A stretch of DNA of 64,000 nucleotides, from positions 1-64,000 of the forward strand of contig NZ_BBQI01000039.1 of the NCBI RefSeq assembly GCF_001652915.1. The letters are read 5' to 3'. The notes beneath the pieces were generated by a model. That model did not search any database. It worked only from the letters and a program-made list of their open reading frames with translations, and was not told where the DNA came from. Shown one piece after another: positions 46,383-57,071 of the stretch (the first letter of the stretch is position 1; the number at the start of each line of letters is the position of its first letter). Origin of the DNA: Cupriavidus sp. D384 (GTDB lineage: Bacteria; Pseudomonadota; Gammaproteobacteria; Burkholderiales; Burkholderiaceae). A program made the position numbers and the translations under genes.

Positions 46383-47555
46383 ATGAGCGACAAGACCTAT
46401 CTCGACCTGCCGTTCTTCGACGACGCGCACCGGCAGCTTGAACGCGACCTGGATGGCTGGTGTGGCGAGCACCTGCGCGATATCGATCATCACGACGCCG
46501 ATGCCGCGTGCCGGGCGCTGGTGCGCCAGCTGGGCCACGCTGGCTGGCTGCGCTACTGCGTGCCGGCAGCCTTCGGCGGCGCCTTGCCGGCGCTGGACTC
46601 GCGCGCACTGTGCCTGCTGCGCGAAACGCTGGCCCGTCACGACGGCCTGGCCGATTTCGCCTTTGCGATGCAGGGCCTGGGTTCGGGCGCCATCACGCTG
46701 GCCGGCAGCGACGCGGTGCGCGAACGCTACCTGCCGCGCGTGGCCCGGGGCGAGGCGATTGCGGCCTTTGCGCTGTCGGAGCCCGAGGCCGGGTCCGATG
46801 TGGCGGCCATGCAATGCAGCGCGCGGCTGTCCGACGACGGCAGCCACTATGTGCTGGACGGCGCCAAGACCTGGATCTCGAACGGCGGCATTGCCGATTT
46901 CTACTGTGTGTTCGCGCGAACGGGCGAGGCGCCCGGCGCGCGTGGCATTACGGCCTTCGTGGTTGATGCCGACGCGCCGGGGCTGACCATCGCCGAACGG
47001 ATCGACGTGATTGCCCCGCATCCGCTTGCCACGCTGCGTTTCGACAACTGCCGCGTGCCGGTGGGCAACCGGCTGGGCGACGCGGGCCAGGGCTTCAAGG
47101 TGGCAATGATGACGCTGGACATCTTCCGCGCATCGGTGGCGGCGGCCGCGCTGGGCTTTGGCCGCGCCGCGCTGGACGATGCGCTGGCACGGGCCACGTC
47201 GCGGCCGATGTTCGGCGGCGTGCTGGCCGATCTGCAACTGACGCAGGCAGCCATTGGCGAAATGGCGACGGCCATCGACTCGGCAGCGTTGCTGACCTAC
47301 CGCGCTGCCTGGCTGCGCGACGTGCGCCAGCAGCGCACCACGCGCGAGGCGGCCATGGCCAAGATGGTGGCTACCGAGAATGCGCAGCAGGTGATCGACC
47401 GCGCCGTGCAGATCTTTGGCGGCCTGGGCGTGAAGGTGGGCACGCGCGTGGAGAGCCTGTACCGCGAGATCCGCTCGCTGCGCATCTACGAAGGCGCCAC
47501 CGAAGTGCAGAAGCTGATCATCGCGCGCGAGACGCTTGCGGCGCGCCAGGCCTGA
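46383..47555 (+). CDS. Acyl-CoA dehydrogenase
   Basis: A 390-residue FAD enzyme. The signatures are [20 protein letters not shown] and the C-terminal [20 protein letters not shown], then [15 protein letters not shown], whose Glu in YEGATE is the usual catalytic-base position. In context it should introduce or remove unsaturation in the ring-CoA product of the monooxygenase/reductase. It is followed after 31 bases by the ligase gene. Confidence 0.92.
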   Translation: MSDKTYLDLPFFDDAHRQLERDLDGWCGEHLRDIDHHDADAACRALVRQLGHAGWLRYCVPAAFGGALPALDSRALCLLRETLARHDGLADFAFAMQGLGSGAITLAGSDAVRERYLPRVARGEAIAAFALSEPEAGSDVAAMQCSARLSDDGSHYVLDGAKTWISNGGIADFYCVFARTGEAPGARGITAFVVDADAPGLTIAERIDVIAPHPLATLRFDNCRVPVGNRLGDAGQGFKVAMMTLDIFRASVAAAALGFGRAALDDALARATSRPMFGGVLADLQLTQAAIGEMATAIDSAALLTYRAAWLRDVRQQRTTREAAMAKMVATENAQQVIDRAVQIFGGLGVKVGTRVESLYREIRSLRIYEGATEVQKLIIARETLAARQA

Positions 47556-47586
47556 CGCATCGAACCGAATCCAACAGGAGACAAGC

Positions 47587-49290
47587 ATGGCCGCCCCCAC
47601 CATCGTCCCGAATGCCGGCGCCAGTACCGCCCCGGGCGCAGCGACGGCGCACGTCGACACCTTTGCCCGGGACCGCCTGCCGCCGGCGGGCACGTGGCCG
47701 GTATTCCAGTTCAACGACGACACGCGCTACCCGGCGCGGCTGAACGCGGCCGTGGAACTGGTGGATCGTCATGTGTCGGAAGGCAACGGCCAGCGCGTGG
47801 CCGTGCGCCACGAGCGCGACGGAAGCATTGAAACGGTGACCTACGCGCAGCTGGCGGCGCTGGTCAGCCGCATCGCCCATGTGCTGGTGGAGGACATGAG
47901 GCTGGTGCCAGGTAACCGCGTGCTGCTGCGCGGGCCGAACAACCTGATGATGGCGGCCAGCTGGCTGGCAACGGTCAAGTCCGGGCTGATCGCGGTGCCG
48001 ACGATGCCGCTGCTGCGGGCCAAGGAACTGCGCCAGATCATCGACAAGGCGCAGGTCTCGGCTGCGCTGTGCGACGCACGGTTGCGCGAGGAGCTGGATG
48101 CCAACCAGCGCGCCGACGGCGAGCATTACTGCCCGACGCTGACCACGGTGCGCTACTTCAACGGCACCGGCGCAGGGTCGCTGGAAGCCGCGATGGACGG
48201 CAAGCCGGATACCTTCGCGCCCTGCGACACCGCTGCCGACGACATCTGCCTGATCGCGTTCACGAGCGGCACCACGGGCCAGCCCAAGGGTACCGTGCAC
48301 TTCCATCGCGATGTACTGGCGATGTGCGACCTGTTTCCGCGCCACGTGCTCAAGCCCACGCCGGACGATGTGTTCTGCGGCACGCCGCCGATCGCGTTCA
48401 CGTTCGGGCTGGGCGGCATGCTGTGTTTCCCGCTGCGCATCGGCGCGAGTACGGCGCTGGCGGAGAAGCTCACGCCCGAGACGCTGCTCAAGCTGATCCA
48501 GGACCATCGCGCCACGGTGGTGTTCACGGCGCCAACCTTCTACCGCCAGATGTCGACGCTGGCGAAGAACTTCGATATCGGCAGCCTGAAGAAGAGCGTG
48601 TCGGCCGGCGAGGCGCTGCCCGACGCCACGCGCCAGGCGTGGAAGGCGGCCACCGGCATCGAGATGACCGACGGGCTCGGCGGCACCGAGATGATGCACA
48701 TCTTCGTTTCCAGCGCCGGCGCCGATGTGCGGCCCGGTGCGGTGGGCCGCGTGGTGCCGGGCTACGAGGCGCGCATCGTGGACGACAACATGCAGCCGGT
48801 GCCGCCCGGCACCGTGGGCAAGCTGGCCGTGCGCGGCCCCACCGGTTGCCGGTATCTCGATGACCCGCGCCAGGAAGCCTATGTACGCGACGGCTGGAAC
48901 CTGCCCGGCGACACCTTCATGGCCGACGCGGACGGCTACTACTTCTATCAGGCCCGCTCCGACGACATGATCATTTCGGCCGGGTACAACATCGCCGGAC
49001 CCGAGGTGGAGGGCACGCTGATGAAGCACGAATTCGTGGCCGAGTGCGGCGTGGTGGGCGCGGCCGACGCCGAGCGCGGCCAGGTGGTGACGGCCTACGT
49101 GGTGCTGCGCCCCGGTGTGGAGGCCGGCGAGACCACGCGTACGACCCTGCAGGACTACTGCAAGCGCGAGATCGCGCCCTACAAGTATCCGCGCCGCATC
49201 GAGTTCGTGGCCGCGCTGCCACGCACCGAGACCGGCAAGCTGCAGCGCTTCAGGCTGCGGCAGATGGCGAACGAAGGCGGCCAGCCGTGA
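47587..49290 (+). CDS. 2-aminobenzoate-CoA ligase (benzoate-CoA ligase family)
   Basis: Activates the aromatic acid with ATP and CoA, the entry step of the operon. The 567-residue ANL enzyme has the P-loop [20 protein letters not shown], the aryl-binding region [20 protein letters not shown], the hinge/A8 region [20 protein letters not shown] and Lys in [14 protein letters not shown]. Substrate is assigned as 2-aminobenzoate because the fused monooxygenase/reductase is linked; 3-hydroxybenzoate- or salicylate-type substrates are alternatives. AGGAGA precedes ATG 47587. Confidence 0.88.
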   Translation: MAAPTIVPNAGASTAPGAATAHVDTFARDRLPPAGTWPVFQFNDDTRYPARLNAAVELVDRHVSEGNGQRVAVRHERDGSIETVTYAQLAALVSRIAHVLVEDMRLVPGNRVLLRGPNNLMMAASWLATVKSGLIAVPTMPLLRAKELRQIIDKAQVSAALCDARLREELDANQRADGEHYCPTLTTVRYFNGTGAGSLEAAMDGKPDTFAPCDTAADDICLIAFTSGTTGQPKGTVHFHRDVLAMCDLFPRHVLKPTPDDVFCGTPPIAFTFGLGGMLCFPLRIGASTALAEKLTPETLLKLIQDHRATVVFTAPTFYRQMSTLAKNFDIGSLKKSVSAGEALPDATRQAWKAATGIEMTDGLGGTEMMHIFVSSAGADVRPGAVGRVVPGYEARIVDDNMQPVPPGTVGKLAVRGPTGCRYLDDPRQEAYVRDGWNLPGDTFMADADGYYFYQARSDDMIISAGYNIAGPEVEGTLMKHEFVAECGVVGAADAERGQVVTAYVVLRPGVEAGETTRTTLQDYCKREIAPYKYPRRIEFVAALPRTETGKLQRFRLRQMANEGGQP

Positions 49291-49300
49291 GCAACCTGTC

Positions 49301-49732
49301 ATGAGCGAGGTATTCCGCAACCACGTGCGCATCCGCTTCAAGCATTGCGACGCTGCCGGCATCGTGTTCTATCCGCGCTACTTCGAGATGCTGAACGACT
49401 TTGTCGAGGACTGGTTCGCCGATGCGCTGGACTGGCCGTTCGGCGTCATGCACGGGGCGGCGCACGCCGGCATTCCCACGGCCGAACTGCAGTGCCGCTT
49501 CGAGGCGCCGAGCCGCCTGGGCGAACTGCTGACCCGCGAACTGCGCGTCACGCATATCGGCCGCAGCAGCTTTGCCGTGGAGATCCGCTTTGCCGGCCCC
49601 GATGGCGGCACGCGCATGGCCATCGCCCAGCGGCTGGTCTGCGTGGATACGCGCGAGATGACCTCGCAGCCGCTGCCGGACCCCGTACGCACCGCGATGG
49701 GGCGCTACCTGGCGCCCGCCGCACGGCCCTGA
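49301..49732 (+). CDS. Acyl-CoA thioesterase, 4HBT hot-dog family
   Basis: A 143-residue hot-dog thioesterase resembling 4-hydroxybenzoyl-CoA thioesterase. The catalytic Asp lies in [20 protein letters not shown]. It may salvage CoA from dead-end aryl-CoA esters in this pathway. It starts ten bases after the ligase stop. Confidence 0.88.
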   Translation: MSEVFRNHVRIRFKHCDAAGIVFYPRYFEMLNDFVEDWFADALDWPFGVMHGAAHAGIPTAELQCRFEAPSRLGELLTRELRVTHIGRSSFAVEIRFAGPDGGTRMAIAQRLVCVDTREMTSQPLPDPVRTAMGRYLAPAARP

Positions 49733-49783
49733 ACAAACCGAACGATCGGAACGAACTGACTGGCATCACCGAGAGGACAGAAC

Positions 49784-50197
49784 ATGCTGAAGACATTGCA
49801 ACCGCCCGACTGGGCAGCGCCCAGGGGCTACGCCAACGGCATCATGGCCGAGATGCAGGTGGGCAGCCGCCTGATCTTCGTGGGCGGGCAGATTGGCTGG
49901 AACGGCCAGTGTGAATTCGAGACCGACGATTTCGCGCTGCAGGTGGCGCAGGCGCTGCGCAATATCGTGGCGGTGCTGGAGCAGGGTGGGGCGCGGCCGG
50001 AGCACATCGCGCGCATGACCTGGTATGTGAAGGACAAGGCCGAATATGTGGGCGCCTACAAGGCCATCGGCCAGCACTATCGCGATATCGTCGGCCGGCA
50101 TTTCCCGGCGATGACCGCCGTGGAAGTGGCCGATCTGGTGGAGCCGCGCGCCAAGGTGGAAATCGAGGTCACGGCGGTGGTGCCGCCGACGGTGTAA
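49784..50197 (+). CDS. RidA-family enamine/imine deaminase-like protein
   Basis: A 137-residue RidA (YjgF/UK114) protein with VGGQIGWN, GGARPEHIARMTWYVKD and the C-terminal KVEIEVTAVVP. The Arg that is catalytic in E. coli RidA (context PARSCVEV) is Met110 here (PAMTAVEV), so it belongs to a divergent subfamily. It closes the aminobenzoate operon. Since the upstream flavoenzyme makes an enamine-type CoA ester, hydrolysis of that amine is an attractive role, but inference only. Confidence 0.85.
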   Translation: MLKTLQPPDWAAPRGYANGIMAEMQVGSRLIFVGGQIGWNGQCEFETDDFALQVAQALRNIVAVLEQGGARPEHIARMTWYVKDKAEYVGAYKAIGQHYRDIVGRHFPAMTAVEVADLVEPRAKVEIEVTAVVPPTV

Positions 50198-50225
50198 ATC
50201 ACCCGGCGAACCTGTGAAGCCCGGC

Positions 50226-50266
50226 CGTGCGGCACCATGTCATTCCCATGACAGGTAAGCCGCACG
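50226..50266. other. Two-tier stem-loop after the aminobenzoate operon
   Basis: Outer 8-bp stem CGTGCGGC (50226-50233) / GCCGCACG (50259-50266) and inner 6-bp stem TGTCAT (50238-50243) / ATGACA (50248-50253) with a four-base loop. It lies 28 bases after the RidA-family stop. No T-tract follows; it may be an RNA 3' end or a rho-assisted terminator. Confidence 0.65.
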
Positions 50267-50297
50267 CCGCTTCTGTCCATCGTAAGTTGTTGAATAC

Positions 50298-50326
50298 TTG
50301 AGAAATTGGGTGCGACGGGATATAAT
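50298..50326 (+). promoter_or_regulatory. Sigma-70 promoter of carA
   Basis: TTGAGA (50298-50303) and a consensus TATAAT (50321-50326) with 17-base spacing. Transcription would start near 50333, giving a leader of about 195 bases before carA. That leader has no repeat or terminator I recognise apart from a small CGAAA/TTTCG dyad at 50328-50338. Confidence 0.8.
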
Positions 50327-50526
50327 TCGAAAGTTTCGCTTTCAGAACCCTTCACCCTAGCGCCTACCGTATTCCACCTTCCGCCGCCCCGATTGCGCGC
50401 GTTTTTCATGCACTGCAAAAAAGTGATGAAAAAGCCATGCGCCAGCCGGTCCCTTCAATGGGCCGCCCACGGGGCACGAGGCGTTGAGCAGGTCGGTCAC
50501 GGGGTGAGTCCAGCAGGAGCCTACCC

Positions 50527-51675
50527 GTGTTACCGTCTTTTCCGTCCGCCATCCTCGCGCTTGCAGACGGCACGGTCTTTCGTGGCTATTCCATCGGCGC
50601 TTCCGGCCATACGATCGGCGAAGTGGTGTTCAACACCGCCATCACCGGTTATCAGGAAATCCTCACCGACCCGAGCTATTCCCGGCAGATCGTCACGCTG
50701 ACGTATCCGCATATCGGCAATTACGGCGTCAATCCTGAGGATGTAGAAGCCACGAAAGTCCATGCCGCCGGCCTGATCATCAAGGATCTGCCGCTTCTGG
50801 CCTCCAACTTCCGCAAGGAACACACGCTCGCCCATTACCTGAAGCAGGAAAAGGTCGTGGCGATCGCCGGTATCGATACCCGCAAGCTGACCCGTATCCT
50901 CCGCGAAAAGGGCGCCCAGAACGGCTGCATCCTGGCAGGCGAGGACAACGTGCAGAAGGCCATCGACCTGGCGCGCTCGTTCCCGGGCCTGTCGGGCATG
51001 GACCTGGCGAAGGTCGTGTCCGTCAAGGAACCGTACGAGTGGACCCAGACCGAATGGAAGCTGGGCGAAGGCTACGGCAAGCAGGACAAGCCGCAGTTCC
51101 ACGTGGTGGCCTATGACTACGGCGTCAAGTTCAACATCCTGCGCATGCTGGCCGAGCGCGGCTGCAAGGTGACGGTGCTGCCGGCGCAAGCCAGCGCGGC
51201 CGATGCCCTGGCGCTGAATCCGGACGGCATCTTCCTGTCGAACGGCCCTGGCGACCCCGAGCCGTGCGACTACGCCATCGCCGCCACGCGCGAGTTCATC
51301 GCCCGCGGCATCCCCACGTTCGGCATCTGCCTGGGTCACCAGATCATGGCACTGGCCGTGGGCGCGAAGACGCTCAAGATGAGCACGGGCCACCATGGCG
51401 CGAACCATCCGGTCAAGGATCACGACGATGGCCGTGTGGTGATTACGTCGCAGAACCACGGTTTCGCCGTCGATGCGTCGACGCTGCCGGCCAACGCACG
51501 TGTGACGCACACGTCGCTGTTCGACGGCACGCTGCAAGGCTTCGCGCTGACCGACAAGCCTGCCTTCTGCTTCCAGGGTCACCCGGAAGCGTCGCCGGGT
51601 CCGCATGACATCGCGTACCTGTTCGACCGCTTCACGAAGCTGATGCAGGACGCCCGCGCCAAGGCGGCTGCCTGA
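50527..51675 (+). CDS. carA: Carbamoyl-phosphate synthase small subunit
   Basis: Glutamine amidotransferase subunit supplying ammonia to CarB for arginine and pyrimidine synthesis. The 382-residue product has the class I nucleophile motif [14 protein letters not shown] and the His/Glu pair in [16 protein letters not shown]. The start is GTG 50527 with AGGAG eight bases upstream. It is separated from carB by a leuE-like gene, all on one strand. Confidence 0.97.
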   Translation: MLPSFPSAILALADGTVFRGYSIGASGHTIGEVVFNTAITGYQEILTDPSYSRQIVTLTYPHIGNYGVNPEDVEATKVHAAGLIIKDLPLLASNFRKEHTLAHYLKQEKVVAIAGIDTRKLTRILREKGAQNGCILAGEDNVQKAIDLARSFPGLSGMDLAKVVSVKEPYEWTQTEWKLGEGYGKQDKPQFHVVAYDYGVKFNILRMLAERGCKVTVLPAQASAADALALNPDGIFLSNGPGDPEPCDYAIAATREFIARGIPTFGICLGHQIMALAVGAKTLKMSTGHHGANHPVKDHDDGRVVITSQNHGFAVDASTLPANARVTHTSLFDGTLQGFALTDKPAFCFQGHPEASPGPHDIAYLFDRFTKLMQDARAKAAA

Positions 51676-51722
51676 CGCGGCGAGATGACGCTTTCGAGAG
51701 ACCTGAACAGGACCTGCCCGAC

Positions 51723-52403
51723 ATGACTGCTTTCATGCACGCCAGCTTCGGCATCACCGACTTCTGGACCTATGTGCTCGGCACGATCTTCATCGTGCTG
51801 CTGCCGGGGCCGAACTCGATGTATGTGTTGTCGGTGGCCGCCCAGCGCGGCGTGCGTGCCGGCTACAAGGGCGCGTGCGGCGTGTTCGTGGGCGATGCCA
51901 TCCTGATGGTGCTGTCGGCCGCGGGCGTGGCCTCGCTGCTCAAGGCCAGCCCGGCGCTGTTCCACGTGATCAAGTACGTGGGCGCCGGCTACCTGGGCTG
52001 GATCGGCTTCCAGATGCTGCGCGGGGCAGTGCGCAACTGGTCGAAGCCGGCAAGCCCGGACAGCGCTGCGGCGCAGGCGGCCGTGCCCGTGGACAGGTCT
52101 GCGAACCCGTTCACCAAGGCGCTGGTCATCAGCCTGCTGAACCCGAAGGCCATCCTGTTCTTTATCTCGTTCTTCATCCAGTTCGTGGATCCGCAGTTCG
52201 CGTATCCGGCGCTGTCGTTCGTGGCGCTGGGGCTGGTCTGCCAGATCTGCAGCTTCGCGTACCTGACGACGATCATCTTCGTGGGCGCGCGGCTGGCCGA
52301 TGCGTTCCGCCGCCGCCGGCGCCTGTCCGCAGGCATGTCGAGCGGGGTCGGCGCGATGTTCATCGGCTTCGGTGCCAAGCTGGCCACGGCCACCCTGGGC
52401 TGA
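51723..52403 (+). CDS. leuE: LysE/RhtB-family amino-acid exporter, LeuE-like
   Basis: A 226-residue inner-membrane exporter. [20 protein letters not shown] is the family signature; [40 protein letters not shown] and the C-terminal [15 protein letters not shown] align closely with E. coli LeuE. Six hydrophobic segments are visible. It lies between carA and carB with short gaps, so it is part of their transcript. The substrate (leucine or a related amino acid) is inferred. Confidence 0.86.
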   Translation: MTAFMHASFGITDFWTYVLGTIFIVLLPGPNSMYVLSVAAQRGVRAGYKGACGVFVGDAILMVLSAAGVASLLKASPALFHVIKYVGAGYLGWIGFQMLRGAVRNWSKPASPDSAAAQAAVPVDRSANPFTKALVISLLNPKAILFFISFFIQFVDPQFAYPALSFVALGLVCQICSFAYLTTIIFVGARLADAFRRRRRLSAGMSSGVGAMFIGFGAKLATATLG

Positions 52404-52471
52404 CGATCCAAAACCTGATATCCGGTACGGGCCGCGGGAACTTGCGGGCCGGCCAACAAAGAGAGCGTGCA

Positions 52472-55400
52472 ATGCCAAAGCGCACAGACATCAAGAGCAT
52501 CCTAATCATCGGCGCAGGCCCGATCATCATCGGCCAGGCGTGCGAATTCGACTACTCCGGCGCACAGGCCTGCAAGGCGCTGCGCGAAGAGGGCTTCAAG
52601 GTCATCCTGGTCAACTCGAACCCGGCGACCATCATGACGGACCCGAACACGGCCGACGTGACGTACATCGAGCCCATCACGTGGGAAGTGGTCGAGCGCA
52701 TCATCGAGAAAGAGCGCCCGGACGCCATCCTGCCGACCATGGGCGGCCAGACCGCGCTGAACTGCGCGCTGGACCTGCATCGCCATGGCGTGCTGGACAA
52801 GTACAAGGTGGAGCTGATCGGCGCCTCGCCGGAAGCCATCGACAAGGCCGAAGACCGCCAGAAGTTCAAGGATGCGATGACCAAGATTGGCCTGGGTTCG
52901 GCCAAGTCGGGTATCGCCCATTCGATGGACGAGGCCGTGGCCGTGCAGTCGCGCATCGCCCAGGAAACCGGCACTGCCGGCTACCCGATCGTGATCCGCC
53001 CGTCGTTCACGCTGGGCGGCACCGGCGGCGGCATCGCCTACAACCGCGAAGAGTTCGAAGAGATCTGCAAGCGCGGCCTGGACCTGTCGCCCACGCGCGA
53101 GCTGCTGATCGAGGAATCGCTGCTCGGCTGGAAGGAATACGAGATGGAAGTGGTCCGCGACAAGGCGGACAACTGCATCATCATCTGCTCGATCGAAAAC
53201 CTGGACCCGATGGGCATCCACACCGGTGACTCGATCACCGTGGCCCCGGCCCAGACGCTGACCGACAAGGAATACCAGATCCTGCGTAACGCCTCGCTGG
53301 CCGTGCTGCGCGAGATCGGCGTGGACACCGGCGGTTCCAACGTGCAGTTCTCGATCAATCCGAAGGATGGCCGGATGATCGTGATCGAGATGAACCCGCG
53401 TGTGTCGCGTTCGTCGGCACTGGCCTCGAAGGCCACGGGCTTCCCGATCGCCAAGGTCGCGGCCAAGCTGGCCGTGGGCTACACGCTGGACGAGCTGAAG
53501 AACGAAATCACCGGCGGCCAGACCCCGGCGTCGTTCGAGCCGTCGATCGACTACGTGGTCACCAAGGTGCCGCGTTTCGCGTTCGAAAAATTCCCGGCTG
53601 CCGACAGCCACCTGACCACCCAGATGAAGTCGGTGGGCGAAGTGATGGCCATGGGCCGTACCTTCCAGGAATCGTTCCAGAAGGCCCTGCGCGGCCTGGA
53701 AGTGGGCGTGGACGGCCTGGACGAGAAGTCGACCGACCGCGACGAAGTGGTCGAGGAAATCGGCGAAGCCGGCCCGGATCGTATCTGGTACGTGGGCGAC
53801 GCGTTCCGCCTGGGCATGTCGCTGGAAGAGGTCTACGCCGAGACCGACATCGATCCGTGGTTCCTGGCCCAGATCGAAGACATCGTCAAGACCGAAGGCC
53901 TGGTACGCAACCGCACGCTGGAAAGCCTGTCGGCTGTCGAGCTGCGCTTCCTGAAGCAGAAGGGCTTTTCTGACCGCCGCCTGGCCAGGCTGCTCAAGAC
54001 CAACGCCAAGGCCGTGCGCGAGGCGCGCCTGGCGCAGAACGTGCGCCCGGTCTACAAGCGCGTGGACACCTGCGCGGCCGAGTTCGCCACCAACACCGCC
54101 TACATGTACGGCACGTACGAAGCCGAGCATGGCGAGTGCGAGGCGGACCCGACCACCAACAAGAAGATCATGGTGCTGGGCGGTGGCCCGAACCGGATCG
54201 GCCAGGGTATCGAGTTCGACTACTGCTGCGTGCATGCCGCGCTGGCACTGCGCGAAGACGGGTACGAGACCATCATGGTCAACTGCAACCCGGAAACCGT
54301 GTCGACCGACTATGACACCTCGGATCGCCTGTACTTCGAGCCGCTGACGCTTGAAGACGTGCTGGAAATCGTCGACAAGGAAAAGCCGGTTGGCGTGATC
54401 GTCCAGTACGGCGGCCAGACCCCGCTGAAGCTTGCGCTGGACCTGGAAGCCAACGGCGTGCCCATCATCGGCACGAGCCCGGACATGATCGACGCCGCGG
54501 AAGACCGCGAGCGTTTCCAGAAGCTGCTGCAGGACCTGGGCCTGCGCCAGCCGCCGAACCGCACGGCCCGTGCCGAGGACGAAGCGCTGCGCCTGGCCGA
54601 GGAAATCGGCTATCCGCTGGTGGTGCGTCCGTCGTACGTGCTGGGTGGCCGCGCCATGGAAATCGTGCACGAGCCGCGCGACCTCGAGCGCTACATGCGC
54701 GAGGCCGTGAAGGTGTCGAACGATTCGCCGGTGCTGCTGGACCGCTTCCTGAACGACGCGATCGAATGCGATGTGGACGCCCTGTGCGACGGCCAGCGCG
54801 TGTTCATCGGCGGCGTGATGGAGCACATCGAACAGGCTGGCGTCCACTCGGGCGACTCGGCCTGCTCGCTGCCGCCGTACTCGCTGTCGCAGGCGACCGT
54901 CGACGAACTGAAGCGCCAGACCGCCGCGATGGCCAAGGCGCTGAACGTGATTGGCCTGATGAACGTGCAGTTCGCCATCCAGCAGAAGAACGGCGAAGAC
55001 ATCGTCTACGTGCTGGAAGTGAACCCGCGTGCGTCGCGCACGGTGCCGTACGTGTCGAAGGCTACCGGCCTGTCGCTGGCGAAGATCGCCGCGCGCTGCA
55101 TGGCCGGCCAGTCGCTGGACTCGCAAGGCATTGGCGCGGAAGTCGTGCCGCCGTACTTCAGCGTCAAGGAAGCCGTGTTCCCGTTCAACAAGTTCCCGGG
55201 CGTGGATCCGGTCCTCGGACCTGAAATGCGTTCCACCGGCGAAGTGATGGGCGTGGGCAAGGTGTTCGGCGAAGCGCTGTTCAAGAGCCAGCTGGCTGCC
55301 GGTTCGCGTCTGCCCGAGAAGGGCACCGTGCTGATCACGGTGAAGGACAGCGACAAGCCGCGCGCCGTGACCGTGGCCCGCATGCTGCACGACCTGGGCT

Positions 55401-55720
55401 ACCCGATCGTTGCCACGCGCGGTACGGCTTCGGCCATCGAGGCTGCCGGCATCCCGGTCCGCGTGGTCAACAAGGTCAAGGACGGCCGTCCGCACATCGT
55501 GGACATGATCAAGAACGGCGAACTGGCCCTGGTCTTCACGACCGTGGACGAGACGCGCACGGCAATCGCCGATTCGCGTTCGATCCGTATCGCCGCGCTG
55601 GCTGCCCGCGTGCCGTACTACACCACCATCGCCGGCGCCAACGCCGCCGTGGAAGGCCTGAAGCACATGCAAAGCCTGGAGGTCTACGACCTGCAAGGCC
55701 TGCACAAGCAACTGGCCTGA
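52472..55720 (+). CDS. carB: Carbamoyl-phosphate synthase large subunit
   Basis: Makes carbamoyl phosphate from bicarbonate, ammonia and two ATP. The 1082-residue protein has two ATP-grasp halves: [20 protein letters not shown] in the first and [20 protein letters not shown] in the second. Each half begins with a [12 protein letters not shown]- or [12 protein letters not shown]-type motif. The C-terminal MGS-like allosteric domain ([20 protein letters not shown]) runs from about 940. Length is typical. Two stem-loops follow in the gap to greA. Confidence 0.98.
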   Translation: MPKRTDIKSILIIGAGPIIIGQACEFDYSGAQACKALREEGFKVILVNSNPATIMTDPNTADVTYIEPITWEVVERIIEKERPDAILPTMGGQTALNCALDLHRHGVLDKYKVELIGASPEAIDKAEDRQKFKDAMTKIGLGSAKSGIAHSMDEAVAVQSRIAQETGTAGYPIVIRPSFTLGGTGGGIAYNREEFEEICKRGLDLSPTRELLIEESLLGWKEYEMEVVRDKADNCIIICSIENLDPMGIHTGDSITVAPAQTLTDKEYQILRNASLAVLREIGVDTGGSNVQFSINPKDGRMIVIEMNPRVSRSSALASKATGFPIAKVAAKLAVGYTLDELKNEITGGQTPASFEPSIDYVVTKVPRFAFEKFPAADSHLTTQMKSVGEVMAMGRTFQESFQKALRGLEVGVDGLDEKSTDRDEVVEEIGEAGPDRIWYVGDAFRLGMSLEEVYAETDIDPWFLAQIEDIVKTEGLVRNRTLESLSAVELRFLKQKGFSDRRLARLLKTNAKAVREARLAQNVRPVYKRVDTCAAEFATNTAYMYGTYEAEHGECEADPTTNKKIMVLGGGPNRIGQGIEFDYCCVHAALALREDGYETIMVNCNPETVSTDYDTSDRLYFEPLTLEDVLEIVDKEKPVGVIVQYGGQTPLKLALDLEANGVPIIGTSPDMIDAAEDRERFQKLLQDLGLRQPPNRTARAEDEALRLAEEIGYPLVVRPSYVLGGRAMEIVHEPRDLERYMREAVKVSNDSPVLLDRFLNDAIECDVDALCDGQRVFIGGVMEHIEQAGVHSGDSACSLPPYSLSQATVDELKRQTAAMAKALNVIGLMNVQFAIQQKNGEDIVYVLEVNPRASRTVPYVSKATGLSLAKIAARCMAGQSLDSQGIGAEVVPPYFSVKEAVFPFNKFPGVDPVLGPEMRSTGEVMGVGKVFGEALFKSQLAAGSRLPEKGTVLITVKDSDKPRAVTVARMLHDLGYPIVATRGTASAIEAAGIPVRVVNKVKDGRPHIVDMIKNGELALVFTTVDETRTAIADSRSIRIAALAARVPYYTTIAGANAAVEGLKHMQSLEVYDLQGLHKQLA

Positions 55721-55782
55721 TCCAGGCCGGTCGAGTGCCGCCTATGCTGCGGTGCGGGGAAACGCCCCCGTGCCGCAGCGCT

Positions 55783-55805
55783 GCCGCCGGGTTGATACCG
55801 GCGGC
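55783..55805 (+). terminator. Hairpin after carB, possible weak terminator
   Basis: Perfect 8-bp stem GCCGCCGG (55783-55790) / CCGGCGGC (55798-55805) with a seven-base loop, 62 bases after the carB stop. There is no U-rich tail, so it may end transcription only weakly or protect the 3' end. Confidence 0.45.
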
Positions 55806-55967
55806 GGTTCTGGCCTAAACTACGTCGAATTCGCTGATCGATCCGTGCCCCGGTGCCGGTTCGATCCCATCTGAAAGCCGCGGTCGAGCGGAAGTGCTGA
55901 CCGGCAGAATTGCTGCCGGAGCATGGTTCCAGCTCCGCTGCGGCTCATTTTTTTGTTGAACGAGACA

Positions 55968-56444
55968 ATGAGCACCATTCCGATTACCAAGCGCGGCGCC
56001 GAACTCCTGAAGGAAGAGCTGCAGCGCCTCAAGGCCGTCGAACGTCCTGCGGTGATCAATGCCATCTCCGAGGCACGTGCCCAGGGCGACCTGTCGGAAA
56101 ACGCCGAGTACGACGCTGCCAAGGAAAAGCAGGCATTCATCGAAGGCCGTATTCAGGAAGTGGAGGCCAAGCTCTCCGCCGCCCAGGTTATCGACCCGAC
56201 CCAGCTCGACACCGACGGCCGCATCGTGTTCGGTGCCACCGTGGACCTGGAAGACCTGGAATCGGGCAGCGCCGTGAGCTACCAGATCGTCGGCGACGAC
56301 GAAGCCGATCTGGACAGTGGCAAGATTTCGGTCAGCTCGCCGATCGCGCGCGCCCTGATCGGCAAGTTCGAGGGCGATGTCGCCATCGTGCTGGCTCCGG
56401 GCGGTGAACGCGAATACGAAGTCATCACCGTCCGCTACATCTGA
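55968..56444 (+). CDS. greA: Transcription elongation factor GreA
   Basis: Rescues backtracked RNA polymerase by stimulating transcript cleavage. The 158-residue protein has the coiled-coil tip [20 protein letters not shown] (acidic Asp and Glu at the tip) and the globular C-terminal [23 protein letters not shown] 55968 ([14 protein letters not shown]) matches the family start. It is followed after 15 bases by the DUF4149 gene. Confidence 0.97.
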   Translation: MSTIPITKRGAELLKEELQRLKAVERPAVINAISEARAQGDLSENAEYDAAKEKQAFIEGRIQEVEAKLSAAQVIDPTQLDTDGRIVFGATVDLEDLESGSAVSYQIVGDDEADLDSGKISVSSPIARALIGKFEGDVAIVLAPGGEREYEVITVRYI

Positions 56445-56459
56445 CGCGGCGGGGCACGG

Positions 56460-56963
56460 GTGTTCTCGTCTTCGTACTCGAATCTGCCGCCGCTGCCGCA
56501 CCGTATCTTCCTGCTGCTGACCGTGGTCTGGGCGGGGAGCCTGTGGACTGTCGGTTACATGGTGGCACCGACGCTGTTCGCCGTGCTGCCCAGCCGCGAG
56601 ACGGCCGGCATGATTGCGGGACACCTGTTCCGCTATGAGGCTATCCTCGGCGTGACGATCGGTGTGCTGCAGCTGGTGTTGTGTAATGTGCTGATTCGCC
56701 GCGGCGCCGCGCGTTATCGGGCCCTGCGCTGGATCGTGCTGTCGATGCTGGTGTGCGTGCTGGCGGGTTATTTCGGCCTGCAGCCGTTCATGGAAGGGCT
56801 CAAGGTCAAGGCGCAGGCGCTGAACCTGGGTGTTTCGGATTCGCCGTACAAGAGCCAGTTCGGCATGCTGCATGGCGTGTCGAGCGTGTTCTACCTGCTG
56901 CAAAGCCTGCTGGCCCTGGTGCTGGTGTGGCGCGCCAGCGCGCCGCGAGCGGCTGGAGAGTAA
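56460..56963 (+). CDS. DUF4149 membrane protein
   Basis: A 167-residue inner-membrane protein with four hydrophobic segments: about 16-40 (IFLLLTVVWAGSLWTVGYMV), 58-78, 88-106 and 140-157. PTLFAVLPSRETAGMIAGHL after the first segment is characteristic. The start is GTG 56460. Function unknown; its position after greA is conserved in this lineage. Confidence 0.82.
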   Translation: MFSSSYSNLPPLPHRIFLLLTVVWAGSLWTVGYMVAPTLFAVLPSRETAGMIAGHLFRYEAILGVTIGVLQLVLCNVLIRRGAARYRALRWIVLSMLVCVLAGYFGLQPFMEGLKVKAQALNLGVSDSPYKSQFGMLHGVSSVFYLLQSLLALVLVWRASAPRAAGE

Positions 56964-56998
56964 GCGGCGGAAAGGCCCGGAAGACCCCGGAAAAGGAA

Positions 56999-57020
56999 AA
57001 AGGCGGCCATGGCCGCCTTT
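56999..57020. terminator. Bidirectional terminator between DUF4149 gene and yhbY
   Basis: A perfect 22-bp palindrome: AAAGGCGGC (56999-57007) pairs with GCCGCCTTT (57012-57020) around CATG. TTTCTT lies on the rightward side and TTTTTCCTTTT on the leftward side, so it can serve both convergent transcripts. Confidence 0.88.
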
Positions 57021-57071
57021 CTTGCTGGGTCATGGGAACCGATTGGCATGCAGCCAATCTGATCCTGCCGG

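Noticed and set aside
50408-50526. Possible leader peptide starting at ATG 50408 in the carA leader
   Set aside because: It runs out of frame far into carA, lacks a good ribosome-binding site and shows no run of regulatory codons.
52502-55711. 1069-codon minus-strand frame opposite carB
   Set aside because: A codon-bias artefact of carB; the product is His/Arg-rich without domains.
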